The translations under genes and the position numbers were made by a program. This document shows, piece by piece, positions 1 to 7,834 of a stretch of DNA of 54,456 nt (within the stretch, counting starts at the first letter, position 1; each line of letters begins with the position of its first letter). The notes under the pieces are model-generated. The model saw only the letters and a program-made list of their open reading frames with translations. It was not told the origin of the DNA and ran no database searches. The stretch comes from Paraburkholderia bannensis NBRC 103871 (GTDB lineage: Bacteria; Pseudomonadota; Gammaproteobacteria; Burkholderiales; Burkholderiaceae), in NCBI RefSeq assembly GCF_000685015.1, contig NZ_BAYA01000038.1, forward strand, positions 1 to 54,456, read 5' to 3'.

Positions 1-101
1 GCTGCATCAGCAGGAGGAGGCGAATTATGCAGGGCGCAGAACAGCTCGTCAAGCGAATTTGAAAAAATTATTTCAACGAGCCAGATTCTTTTAAAAAACG
101 C

Positions 102-629
102 TCAGAACTTCACGCGTAACTGGAACCCGACCGTGAAGGGCAAATCGTCGGAAGGAATCGGCGGAATGACGATGAAGTTCACGCCCACGCGCTTGTACGC
201 AACCATCACGATCGGTGCGGCCACGGGGCCAATCGTGTGATTGTGGCCAAGACCCCAGTTGCCGTAGTTGTAGCCGGAGATGATGCCGCCCATGGCGGCG
301 AGGCGCACATAGCCCCAATGGAGGAATTCCGGCGCCCACACGCCGCCGCCATAGAAGGAAGGCCGGCGCAGCGAATTGCGGAAGCCGCCCACCGTGACGC
401 CCCATTGGTCGCTCGGCCAGCATTCGATGCCGAGGCCGGGATTGAACTGCTCGAAGTCTTTGTCGGGATGGATGTGGTACGAGCCGACCATCGCGTCGAC
501 CCATAAGCCTGCGCCGCACCAGTCGGCCGCGCGTGCGCCCGTTGCTGCGCCGAGCATCAGCAGCGTGAGCGCCGCGCCCGCAATCGTCTTTCTCCCTGTC
601 CTGCCACCGCGCACTTGCCAAAACCGCAT
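102..629 (-). CDS. exported, outer-membrane barrel-like protein of unknown function
   Basis: I do not recognise the family. The start at 629 has a GGAGAG ribosome site. The 175-residue product has a basic N-terminus, a hydrophobic stretch at about residues 16-33 and an ARA-A signal peptidase I site near residue 35. The mature part is rich in Gly, Trp, Tyr and Phe with alternating polar and apolar residues, and it ends in VKF, the terminal-Phe pattern of outer-membrane beta-barrels. Two cysteines (near residues 38 and 70) could form a disulphide. The FNPGLGIE stretch is reminiscent of small lipid-A-modifying or PagL-like barrels, but I cannot assign an activity. It is transcribed alone. Confidence 0.6.
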   Translation of the reverse strand: MRFWQVRGGRTGRKTIAGAALTLLMLGAATGARAADWCGAGLWVDAMVGSYHIHPDKDFEQFNPGLGIECWPSDQWGVTVGGFRNSLRRPSFYGGGVWAPEFLHWGYVRLAAMGGIISGYNYGNWGLGHNHTIGPVAAPIVMVAYKRVGVNFIVIPPIPSDDLPFTVGFQLRVKF

Positions 630-869
630 GGGCTCTCCGTCCTCGCGCTCGCCGAATCGCTTCGGGGCGTCTGCTGCTGGGTCTATTTATGGTTTGCTGT
701 TGTTCTGCCTTCAGGTGACTGCAAACTGTACAGCAAGCGTGCCCGCGCGCGTACCGAGGTTTTGCTCGGATCGTGGCGGGCACATCGACTGTGTTTGCGT
801 TGTCGCTTGCTTCACCTGAGGCTCAGACCATCATGCCAGCGCAGTGCGTCGCGGCGATGAACGCGGCGC

Positions 870-1361
870 TCAGAGTCCGAGGTCGCTGAGTCCCGGATGA
901 TCGTCGGGCCGGCGGCCAAGCGGCCAGTGATAGAGACGGTCGGCTTCGCGGATCGGCAGGTCGTTGATACAGGCGTGACGATGCGCCATCAGCCCGTTCG
1001 CGTCGAACTCCCAGTTCTCGTTGCCGTACGAGCGGAACCAGTTGCCCGAATCGTCGTGCCACTCGTAGGCGAAGCGCACGGCGATGCGGTTGTCCGTATA
1101 GGCCCACAGCTCCTTGATGAGCCGGTAATCGAGCTCACGCGCCCATTTGCGCGTGAGAAAGCCGACGATCGCTTCACGCCCCGTCACGAACTCCGCCCGG
1201 TTGCGCCAGACGCTTTGCGGCGTATAGGCGAGCGACACGCGCTGCGGATCCCGTGTATTCCAGCCGTCTTCCGCGCCACGCACCTTCTGGATCGCGGTTT
1301 CGCGCGTGAACGGCGGCAGCGGCGGGCGGGCTTCTACGGAAGTCGTCTTCGCATCGGTCAT
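870..1361 (-). CDS. SnoaL-like (DUF1348) NTF2-fold protein
   Basis: Small NTF2-fold protein of the DUF1348/SnoaL-like type, about 163 residues, the usual length. Characteristic stretches are AEDGWNTRDP near the N-terminus, WRNRAEF, FLTRKWARELDYR, RFAYEWHD and the C-terminal YHWPLGRRPDDHPGL. Members are soluble and mostly uncharacterised, so no reaction is claimed. I chose the ATG at 1361 because an AAAGGAG ribosome site lies 7 bases upstream; an upstream in-frame ATG at 1397 has no such support. The divergent side is the TetR gene's 3' end, so the two minus-strand genes are probably separate units, although the TetR protein may control this gene. Confidence 0.8.
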   Translation of the reverse strand: MTDAKTTSVEARPPLPPFTRETAIQKVRGAEDGWNTRDPQRVSLAYTPQSVWRNRAEFVTGREAIVGFLTRKWARELDYRLIKELWAYTDNRIAVRFAYEWHDDSGNWFRSYGNENWEFDANGLMAHRHACINDLPIREADRLYHWPLGRRPDDHPGLSDLGL

Positions 1362-1440
1362 GGTCGTGCTCCTTTCTGTAGCGACAGGGTGGCGCACCGG
1401 CGTGGCGCGCCTGATTCAAACAAAGCGGGAAATGCGTTCG

Positions 1441-2115
1441 TCAGCGGCGCGGACGCGGGCCTTCGGCTGGCGCGAGTGCGTCGAGCACGAGCAGCCCCGC
1501 AGCCCGCGCATCGAGCGCCGCATCGGCGTCACCGCTCACGAGCGCCACGCCAATCGCACCATCGATCAGGACGAGCCATTGGCGCGCCAGCCGCGCGGCG
1601 ACGCGGCGATCTGCGCCGCTGGCCAGACGCCACGCGTCGCATTGCTCGACGACGAAGGCGAGCACACGCGCCTTGTGCATCCGCGCAACCTCACGCACGG
1701 GATCGTCGGGGGAAGCCGTTTCGCCCGCCGCGTTGAGGAACGCACAGCCGTGAAAGCCATCCGACGCAAACCACTCGCGCAGCACGTCGAACATCGCCAG
1801 CAGGCGCGTACGCGGCGTGCGGCCGCGTTTAAGCGTGCCGTCGATGAACCAGCGCATCCAGCGCTCGTCGCGTCGCGTGAGTGCGGCGGCGACAAGCGCG
1901 TCTTTCGATTCGAAATGTGTATAGAAGCTCTTGCGCGCAGCACCTGCCGCGCGAACGATCGCATCGACGCCCGTGGCGTGGATACCGCCCGCGTAGATCA
2001 GCGCTTCGGCGGCTTCGAGCAGGCGCTCGCGCGCATCAAGCGACGGCTCGACCTGCGCCACGGCAGGCGACGACGCAGACAGCGATTCTTCAGCGGAAAT
2101 AGCACTCTTGCTCAT
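1441..2115 (-). CDS. TetR/AcrR family transcriptional regulator
   Basis: A 224-residue one-component repressor. The N-terminal helix-turn-helix (about residues 27-75) reads RERLLEAAEALIYAGGIHATGVDAIVRAAGAARKSFYTHF in outline, with the typical SFYTHFESKDALV recognition-helix end; the rest is the helical ligand and dimer domain. The start at 2115 (MSKSAI) is preferred over the upstream ATG at 2175 because two palindromic operators lie between them at 2136 and 2166. Binding there would block its own promoter, so autoregulation is likely. The ligand is unknown. The neighbouring SnoaL-like gene downstream on the same strand is the nearest candidate target. Confidence 0.9.
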   Translation of the reverse strand: MSKSAISAEESLSASSPAVAQVEPSLDARERLLEAAEALIYAGGIHATGVDAIVRAAGAARKSFYTHFESKDALVAAALTRRDERWMRWFIDGTLKRGRTPRTRLLAMFDVLREWFASDGFHGCAFLNAAGETASPDDPVREVARMHKARVLAFVVEQCDAWRLASGADRRVAARLARQWLVLIDGAIGVALVSGDADAALDARAAGLLVLDALAPAEGPRPRR

Positions 2116-2135
2116 GACATTATCGATTTGAGGTG

Positions 2136-2177
2136 GAACGATCGTTCTCCATGACGCGCAATGTAGAACGATCATTC
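2136..2177. promoter_or_regulatory. paired TetR-type operator
   Basis: Two near-identical palindromes, GAACGATCGTTC (2136-2147, perfect) and GAACGATCATTC (2166-2177, one mismatch), both followed by TCC, start exactly 30 bp apart and lie 20-62 bases upstream of the TetR start. The arrangement is typical of self-repressing TetR genes. Binding by this protein is inferred from position. Confidence 0.75.
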
Positions 2178-2330
2178 TCCCAAGTCAAGCGGCGATTTTA
2201 CGCGGCGTCGCGCACGGCATTTGCTGCCGTTTCAACGGAAGAAACGCGGTACGGCGGACAATGGAAGAAAAACGCGGCCTGAATCGTTCTACCGATATGC
2301 CGCGCTTGCGCCTTCCATCACGGAGAGATC

Positions 2331-2987
2331 ATGAATCGACGCCGCATCCTGACCGCCTTGCTGTGCGCCGGATTGCTCGGCTGCACGCCGTTGCGCGTGG
2401 TGACGCATAGCGTCAGCCCGGCCGAAGCGGCCGTCCCCGTCGGCCAGTACACGCTCGATCCCCACCACTGGAGCATCGTCTTCGATGTCGACCATCTGCA
2501 CTACACGCGCTTCGTGATGCGCTTCGATCGCGCGAGCGCGCAACTCGACTGGCGCGCGCACACGCTGGAAGAGGCAAGCGTGCAAGTCGATATCGACGCC
2601 GCCAGCCTCGACACCAACGTGGACGTGCTCAATCGCATGGTCAAGGGGGAGCAGATGCTCGATGCGCAGCGTTATCCGCAGATCCGCTTCGTGAGCACGC
2701 GTTTTGAGCGCACCGGCGAGGCAAATGGCAAGCTGACGGGGAAATTGACAGGCAACCTGACGATACGCGGCGCGACGCAGCCGGTGACGCTCGACGCGAC
2801 GTTCAACGGCTATGCGCCGAATCCGCTCACGAAGCAGCCGACACTGGGCTTTTCCGCGCACGGCACGTTCAGCCGCTCGGCGTTCGGGTTGACGACGTGG
2901 TATCCGGCGGTGGGCGATGCGATCGACGTGCGCATCGAGGCGGAGTTCGAGCAACCGCCGCCAGCGAGCGCGGCGGCGGTTCAATAA
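2331..2987 (+). CDS. YceI-family lipoprotein
   Basis: YceI/polyisoprenoid-binding-like family, 218 residues. The N-terminal signal ends in the lipobox LLGC (Cys18), so the protein should be a periplasm-facing lipoprotein, unlike the soluble YceI of E. coli. The lipocalin-like domain starts with YTLDPHHWSIVFDVDH and includes KGEQMLDAQRYPQIRF, LTIRGATQPVTLDATFNG and the C-terminal FGLTTWYPAVGDAIDVRIEAE region, all family hallmarks. The family binds long-chain isoprenoids or similar amphiphiles; the physiological ligand here is unknown. The start at 2331 follows a GGAGAG ribosome site. It converges on tdh with only 13 bases between stop codons and no visible terminator. Confidence 0.9.
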   Translation: MNRRRILTALLCAGLLGCTPLRVVTHSVSPAEAAVPVGQYTLDPHHWSIVFDVDHLHYTRFVMRFDRASAQLDWRAHTLEEASVQVDIDAASLDTNVDVLNRMVKGEQMLDAQRYPQIRFVSTRFERTGEANGKLTGKLTGNLTIRGATQPVTLDATFNGYAPNPLTKQPTLGFSAHGTFSRSAFGLTTWYPAVGDAIDVRIEAEFEQPPPASAAAVQ

Positions 2988-3000
2988 ACAGCACAAAAAC

Positions 3001-4032
3001 TCAGGCAGCGCTCCAGTCGAGGATCACCTTGCCGCTCTCGCCCGAGAGCATGGCCGCGAAGCCCTTTTCGTAATCGTCAACGCTGAAGCGGTGCGTGATG
3101 ATCGGCGAAAGATCGAGCCCGCTTTGCAGCATCGCGACCATCTTGTACCAGGTCTCGAACATCTCCCGGCCATAAATGCCCTTGATTTCAAGGCCCTTGA
3201 AGATCACCTGGTTCCAGTCGATGGCGGTCTGCGCAGGCGGAATGCCAAGCAGCGCGACCTTGCCGCCATGGTTCATCGATTCGAGCAGCGCCGTGAATGC
3301 GCTCGGCACGCCCGACATTTCCAGCCCCACGTCAAAGCCTTCGGTCATGTGCAGGTCGGCCATCACGTCGCGCAGCGATTCGCGCCCGACGTTCACCGCG
3401 CGCGTTGCGCCCATCTTGCGCGCGAGTTCGAGCCGATAGTCGTTGACGTCGGTGATGACCACGTTGCGCGCGCCCACATGCTTCGCGATCGCGACGGCCA
3501 TGATGCCGATCGGCCCCGCGCCCGTGATCAGCACGTCTTCGCCGACCAGATTGAACGACAGCGCCGTGTGCGTGGCATTGCCGAACGGATCGAAGATCGC
3601 GGCGAGATCATCGGAGATTTCCGGCGGGATCTTGAACGCATTGAAGGCTGGAATCACGAGATATTCTGCGAACGCGCCTTCACGGTTCACGCCCACGCCC
3701 GTGGTGTTGCGGCACAGATGGCGGCGGCCCGCCCGACAGTTGCGGCAGAAACCGCAGGTGATGTGACCTTCGCCGGAGACACGGTCGCCGATGGAGAATC
3801 CGCGCACTTCCTGGCCCATTTCGACGATTTCGCCGACATATTCGTGGCCCACGTGCATCGGCACGGGAATCGTCTTCTGCGCCCAGTCGTCCCATTTCCA
3901 GATGTGAATGTCGGTGCCGCAGATTGCCGTGCGATGAATCTTGATCATCACGTCGTTGTGGCCGACTTCGGGCTTCGGCACGTCGGTCAGCGTCAGGCCG
4001 GGGCCGCGTTCGAGTTTGGCGAGTGCTTTCAT
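3001..4032 (-). CDS. tdh: L-threonine 3-dehydrogenase
   Basis: Zinc-dependent medium-chain dehydrogenase that oxidises L-threonine with NAD+ to 2-amino-3-ketobutyrate in the cytosol. Length (343 residues) is the family standard. Catalytic zinc ligands Cys38 and His63-Glu64 (GHEYVG), the structural-zinc cysteines Cys93, Cys96, Cys99 and Cys107, and the nucleotide-binding GAGPIG motif (about residue 171) are all present. It lies 30 bases downstream of kbl on the same strand and so forms a kbl-tdh operon. The next enzyme, Kbl, consumes its unstable product. The divergent XRE-cupin regulator probably controls the pair. Confidence 0.97.
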   Translation of the reverse strand: MKALAKLERGPGLTLTDVPKPEVGHNDVMIKIHRTAICGTDIHIWKWDDWAQKTIPVPMHVGHEYVGEIVEMGQEVRGFSIGDRVSGEGHITCGFCRNCRAGRRHLCRNTTGVGVNREGAFAEYLVIPAFNAFKIPPEISDDLAAIFDPFGNATHTALSFNLVGEDVLITGAGPIGIMAVAIAKHVGARNVVITDVNDYRLELARKMGATRAVNVGRESLRDVMADLHMTEGFDVGLEMSGVPSAFTALLESMNHGGKVALLGIPPAQTAIDWNQVIFKGLEIKGIYGREMFETWYKMVAMLQSGLDLSPIITHRFSVDDYEKGFAAMLSGESGKVILDWSAA

Positions 4033-4062
4033 TTTATTTCGTCATCCTGTTCAAATCGCCAC

Positions 4063-5262
4063 TCAGATCACGCCAAGCTGCTTGCCGACGCGGGCAAATG
4101 CCGCCACGGCGCGCTCGACCTGCTCGGGCGTGTGCGCCGCGCTCATCTGCGTACGGATGCGCGCGCGGCCCTTCGGCACCACGGGGTAGGAGAAGCCAAT
4201 CACGTAGACGCCTTCATGCAGCAAGGCGTCGGCCATTTTCGAGGCCACCTGCGCGTCGCCGAGCATCACCGGAATGATGGGGTGCTCGCCCGGCACGAGC
4301 GTGAAGCCGAGCGCGCTCATCTCGCGGCGGAAATGCGCCCCATTGGCCTGCACGCGGGCGCGCAGGTTCGCGCCTTCGTCGCTTGCGATCAGTTCGAGCA
4401 CCGCCAGCGACGCCGCGGCGATGCTGGGCGCGAGCGTGTTCGAGAACAGGTACGGGCGCGAGCGCTGGCGCAGCAACTCGATCACTTCCTTTTTCGCCGC
4501 GACGTAGCCGCCCGACGCGCCGCCTAGCGCCTTGCCGAGCGTGCCCGTAATGATGTCCACGCGCTGCGCGACGCCGCAATGCTCGGGCGTGCCACGGCCG
4601 TTCGCGCCAATGAAGCCGACCGCGTGCGAGTCGTCCACCATCACGAGTGCGTTGTAGCGATCGGCCAGGTCGCAGATGCCCTTGAGGTCGGCGATGATGC
4701 CGTCCATCGAGAACACGCCATCGGTGGCGATGAGCTTGAAGCGTGCGCCGCCCGCATCGGCTTCGCGCAGCTTCGCTTCGAGGTCGGCGAGATCGTTGTT
4801 CTTGTAGCGGTAGCGGCGCGCCTTCGAAAGCCGCACGCCGTCGATGATGCTTGCGTGGTTGAGTTCGTCGCTGATGATCGCGTCTTCGTCGCCGAGCAGC
4901 GTTTCGAACAAACCACCGTTCGCGTCGAAACAGCTCGAATAGAGGATGCTGTCCTCAGTGCCCAGGAAAGCGGCGAGCGCGCTTTCGAGCTGCTTGTGCA
5001 CCGTCTGCGTGCCACAGATGAAGCGCACCGACGCCATGCCGAAGCCGTCGCGGTCGAGCCCGTCCTTCGCGGCGGCGACCAGGCGCGCGTCGTTGGCGAG
5101 GCCCAGATAGTTGTTGGCGCAGAAGTTCAGCACGTTGCTGCCGTCGGCAAGGCCAATGGCGGACGACTGCGGCGTCGCGATCACGCGCTCGCTCTTGTAG
5201 AAACCATCGGCGCGGATCTGGTCGAGTGTCGCGCGCAGGTGGTCGAAGTAGGGATGGCTCAT
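4063..5262 (-). CDS. kbl: glycine C-acetyltransferase (2-amino-3-ketobutyrate CoA ligase)
   Basis: PLP-dependent alpha-oxoamine synthase that splits 2-amino-3-ketobutyrate with CoA into glycine and acetyl-CoA, finishing threonine breakdown started by Tdh. The 399-residue length matches Kbl of other bacteria. Visible hallmarks are FCANNYLGLA near residue 47, the VDDSHAVGF PLP-ring aspartate and histidine, and the Schiff-base lysine in TGTLGKALGGASGG. The start at 5262 has an AGGAG ribosome site 10-14 bases upstream. It is the first gene of the kbl-tdh operon, and its promoter faces the XRE-cupin gene across 125 bases that hold two palindromes. Confidence 0.97.
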   Translation of the reverse strand: MSHPYFDHLRATLDQIRADGFYKSERVIATPQSSAIGLADGSNVLNFCANNYLGLANDARLVAAAKDGLDRDGFGMASVRFICGTQTVHKQLESALAAFLGTEDSILYSSCFDANGGLFETLLGDEDAIISDELNHASIIDGVRLSKARRYRYKNNDLADLEAKLREADAGGARFKLIATDGVFSMDGIIADLKGICDLADRYNALVMVDDSHAVGFIGANGRGTPEHCGVAQRVDIITGTLGKALGGASGGYVAAKKEVIELLRQRSRPYLFSNTLAPSIAAASLAVLELIASDEGANLRARVQANGAHFRREMSALGFTLVPGEHPIIPVMLGDAQVASKMADALLHEGVYVIGFSYPVVPKGRARIRTQMSAAHTPEQVERAVAAFARVGKQLGVI

Positions 5263-5320
5263 GGCAATCGTGCTCCTGACAGGGCAAGCCGCGGCTGTTA
5301 TAGTCGCCGTCAGCTTTAAG

Positions 5321-5352
5321 CGAATTTATTCGTTTTTTCGAACTCAAGTTCG
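5321..5352. promoter_or_regulatory. palindromic operator candidates between kbl and the XRE regulator
   Basis: Two dyads, CGAATTTATTCG (5321-5332) and CGAACTCAAGTTCG (5339-5352), centred about 19 bases apart, plus a further TCGAAC half at 5358-5363. The AT-rich tract stands out from the surrounding GC-rich DNA and holds the divergent promoters. Binding by the adjacent XRE-cupin protein is inferred from position only. Confidence 0.6.
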
Positions 5353-5387
5353 GTATATCGAACAAACTCTAAACGATGAGGCAGGGA

Positions 5388-6110
5388 ATGGCAAGCACCG
5401 GCTCAGGCGCGCGCGCGAGCACGCAGGTAAAGAAACCGGCCGACGACGAGACTGCAGCGGCCACCGCCGCCGCCGCGAAGCCCGTCGCGCGCAAGTCCCG
5501 CGCCAAGGCGGCCAGCGCTGCGGCGGAGCTCCCTGACCTGCCCGGCAAGCCGGCGCCCGCCGCGCCGCCGCGCGTGGGCGAGCAGATCCAGAAGCTGCGC
5601 AGCGAGCGCAAGATGACGCTTGACGAGCTGTCGCGCGCGGCTGGCGTGTCGAAGTCGATGCTCTCGGAGATCGAGCGCGACAAGGCCAATCCGACCATCG
5701 CCGTCGCCTGGCGGCTCACCAATGCGCTGGGCGTGAAGCTCGATTCGCTGTTCGCCGCGCCCAGGGCGCCCGATGCCATCGCCGTGGCCGGGCCGCACGA
5801 CATTCCCACCTTGCTCGGTCATGACGCGGGTTATCAGCTGCGCGTGTGGGGGCCGATCGAGCTGGCCGGTCATTTCGAATGGTACGAGCTGACGCTCAAA
5901 CCCGGCGGCGCGCTGGTCTCGAACGCGCATGAGCCCGGTACGCGCGAGCACCTCACCGTGCTGCAAGGCGCGATCGAGGTCGAGGCGGCGGGCACCGTCG
6001 AGCGCCTGAAGGCCGCCGACACTGCGCGCTATATCGCCGATCAGCCTCATGCGATCCGCAACCTCGGCAAGGGCGAAGCGCGGGCGCTGCTGGTCGTGAT
6101 CCACGGCTGA
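5388..6110 (+). CDS. XRE-family regulator with C-terminal cupin sensor domain
   Basis: About 240 residues: an Ala/Lys-rich N-terminal tail (1-58), an XRE helix-turn-helix (about 63-115; QIQKLRSERKMTLDELSRAAG, then SKSMLSEIERDKANPT), and a C-terminal cupin barrel (about 150-240; WYELTLKPGG, then EHLTVLQGAIEVE). This architecture is common in regulators of amino-acid or polyamine catabolism. The ATG at 5388 is preferred because GAGG sits 6 bases upstream; the ATG at 5376 has no ribosome site. Being divergent from kbl-tdh, it most likely senses threonine or a derivative. That is inference. Confidence 0.88.
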   Translation: MASTGSGARASTQVKKPADDETAAATAAAAKPVARKSRAKAASAAAELPDLPGKPAPAAPPRVGEQIQKLRSERKMTLDELSRAAGVSKSMLSEIERDKANPTIAVAWRLTNALGVKLDSLFAAPRAPDAIAVAGPHDIPTLLGHDAGYQLRVWGPIELAGHFEWYELTLKPGGALVSNAHEPGTREHLTVLQGAIEVEAAGTVERLKAADTARYIADQPHAIRNLGKGEARALLVVIHG

Positions 6111-6188
6111 TCCAGTGGCCATGCAGGACTAATACGACTGGCCGAACGGCTAATCCCCACATTGCAGGCTGCACGATCGCTCCAAGTA

Positions 6189-6204
6189 CTGTATATTCAT
6201 ACAG
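6189..6204. promoter_or_regulatory. LexA (SOS) box
   Basis: CTGTATATTCATACAG is an exact CTG-N10-CAG match with an AT-rich core, flanked by a further TA/TA dyad (TACTG...CAGTA), close to the E. coli-type consensus. It lies 24 bases upstream of the start codon of the following gene and overlaps its likely core promoter. Confidence 0.8.
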
Positions 6205-6228
6205 TAAAAAGAACGACCGGAGCCGCCC

Positions 6229-6633
6229 ATGCACACTTCGCGCACCCCGAACGAGCAGGATCTGGCCGCCTTGCGTTTCCAGGCGGCCGCGCGCGACCTT
6301 GAGCAGATCGTGCGCAACATCGCGCATCGCTACATCGCCCAGCAGGTGCCGCTAACCTGGCGCCTGCTGCATGCGATCGAAGCAGAAGCGCTCGCCGATC
6401 TCGGTTTCGCAAGCCGTCACGACGCACTCATGCTCGGCCTGTTCCAGCGCCCGGGCGATCTCGCCTATCCGGAAACCGACGAAACCGTCGATTTCGGTCA
6501 GTCCAATGCGCTGCCCGCCGTATTCGCCTTTGCGGTGAGCGCCTATGAATACGCCGCGCGCAGTGCCGAAGAAGCGCAACGCGAAGCACGCCTGAAGGCT
6601 GCCGTGAAGCGCTCGCGCGCATGGGGCGGCTGA
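6229..6633 (+). CDS. hypothetical protein behind a LexA box
   Basis: A 134-residue soluble protein that I do not recognise. It has no signal peptide or membrane segment and is mostly helical by composition. The N-terminal half (about 10-60) is amphipathic (LAALRFQAAARDLEQIV, then WRLLHAIEAEALADLG), and the C-terminus is charged (EEAQREARLKAAVKRSR). A GGAG ribosome site lies 7 bases upstream. The perfect LexA box just before it predicts induction by DNA damage. Only 94 bases separate it from the recombinase-like gene on the same strand, although a dyad at 6659-6681 (GCGGGAT...ATCCCGC) and a TAGAAT -10-like site at 6688 suggest that gene has its own promoter. Confidence 0.65.
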   Translation: MHTSRTPNEQDLAALRFQAAARDLEQIVRNIAHRYIAQQVPLTWRLLHAIEAEALADLGFASRHDALMLGLFQRPGDLAYPETDETVDFGQSNALPAVFAFAVSAYEYAARSAEEAQREARLKAAVKRSRAWGG

Positions 6634-6727
6634 CCATGACAGCCCATATCGATCTCACGCGGGATGCCGCCGGTATCCCGCCTTCGCTAGAATTCCCTTC
6701 TGCGTTGCAACTAACGGAAGGACAGTG

Positions 6728-7738
6728 ATGACCACCTCCGATTTGTCCCACTCGTCCAGCGCGTCGCATCCTTCCCGCGATCTCTTCGACCAGCAGCGCA
6801 AGGACTGGCAACAGGATCCTGCTGCCGCCTTCGACGCGTGGCTAGCCGCCCAGGATCTGCGCCGTTCGTCGGCGGATATCTACCGCGTGCAATGGGGCCG
6901 CTTTCTTGAATGGCTCGCGCTCAAGCGCAAGACCATCGTTTCCGTGGATACGGGCACGATCGCCGAATTCGTCGCCGGGCTGGAGGTGAAGAAGCCGCAG
7001 CGGCTGCGCTACCTGCGCCTGATCGAGCGCGTGCTCGATCACGTCCGGCAGATCGAACTGGCGTCCACGAACCCCGCGCGCTTCATCGCCCAGGACGGCG
7101 AAGCCGCCTGGCGCAATGCGCGCGAAAACGAGCCCACGGGTTTTCTCACGGCCACCGAACGCGCCGCGGTGATCGCGCGTCTGTTCGCCCCGCTCACCGA
7201 ACAATCGGCGGCCAGGCGCTGGCGCGAGCGGCGCGACCGCGCGCTCGTCGCGGTGTTTCTCGGCGGCGGGCTGAAAACGGGCGACGCGATCGCGCTGCGG
7301 CTGGACGCCACCGCGATCGGTTCGGAATGGATCACGATTGAAGCCGCCAATCCGGCTTTCACGCACAGCACGAAGCTTGCGCCGTTCGCCGTCGACGTGA
7401 TGGGGGCGTGGCTCGAGGCGCGGCGCCTGGCGGGGCTGCCTGGCCAGCTCGTGTTTCCGGGCTCGCCCAGCGGGCGGCCGATGCACAAGGCCACGGTGCT
7501 GCGTGCGATCGACGCATTGATGGAAGCCGCAGGCGTCGCGCAGACGCGCGCGGAGCGCGCCAGTCCGCAAACGCTGCGCAACAGTTTCGCCGCCGATCTG
7601 TTCGAGCGTGGCGTGGACGCCGATCAGGTCGGCCAGTGGCTTGGCTTCATGCAGCCGATTTCCGCCGGTCGACTGCATCGATCATGGCGCGTCTGGGCCG
7701 ATCGTGAAGCCGCGCTGCGTACCGCAGCGGCCGGTTAA
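6728..7738 (+). CDS. tyrosine-recombinase-fold protein, probably catalytically inactive
   Basis: 336 residues with the two-domain layout of phage-integrase/XerC-like proteins: an SAM-like core-binding domain (about 30-115; DAWLAAQDLRRSSADIYRVQW) and a catalytic-fold domain (about 135-325). The catalytic residues are largely missing by eye. The box I motif reads FLGGGLKTGDAIALRL (Lys where active enzymes have Arg), box II reads SPQTLRNSF (no His before the Arg), the LGH motif is LGF, and no tyrosine appears in the C-terminal region (SAGRLHRSW). It may therefore be a DNA-binding structural protein. The ATG at 6728 follows AAGGA. A GC hairpin terminator follows at 7745. It sits close to the origin. 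Confidence 0.75.
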   Translation: MTTSDLSHSSSASHPSRDLFDQQRKDWQQDPAAAFDAWLAAQDLRRSSADIYRVQWGRFLEWLALKRKTIVSVDTGTIAEFVAGLEVKKPQRLRYLRLIERVLDHVRQIELASTNPARFIAQDGEAAWRNARENEPTGFLTATERAAVIARLFAPLTEQSAARRWRERRDRALVAVFLGGGLKTGDAIALRLDATAIGSEWITIEAANPAFTHSTKLAPFAVDVMGAWLEARRLAGLPGQLVFPGSPSGRPMHKATVLRAIDALMEAAGVAQTRAERASPQTLRNSFAADLFERGVDADQVGQWLGFMQPISAGRLHRSWRVWADREAALRTAAAG

Positions 7739-7744
7739 GGATCG

Positions 7745-7769
7745 GGCCCGCGAAGCCTGGCGGGCCTTT
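7745..7769 (+). terminator. intrinsic terminator after the recombinase-like gene
   Basis: GGCCCGC (7745-7751), an 8-base loop and GCGGGCC (7760-7766), then TTT. It begins 7 bases after the stop codon. Confidence 0.6.
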
Positions 7770-7816
7770 CACGCGTTACGTCTCCCGCAAAACCTCACTG
7801 GCGAGTAGCGCGAGAA

Positions 7817-7834
7817 TTCCCGTAAACACTCACC
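7817..7834 (-). repeat. iteron copy outside the main array, abutting the kfrA-like stop codon
   Basis: Read on the minus strand this is GGTGAGTGTTTACGGGAA, matching the origin consensus GGTGAGNNTTTTCGGGA with a single T to A change that also occurs in array members at 9442, 9576 and 9815. It touches the stop codon of the kfrA-like gene (7835-7837), on the far side of that gene from the array. Confidence 0.75.
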
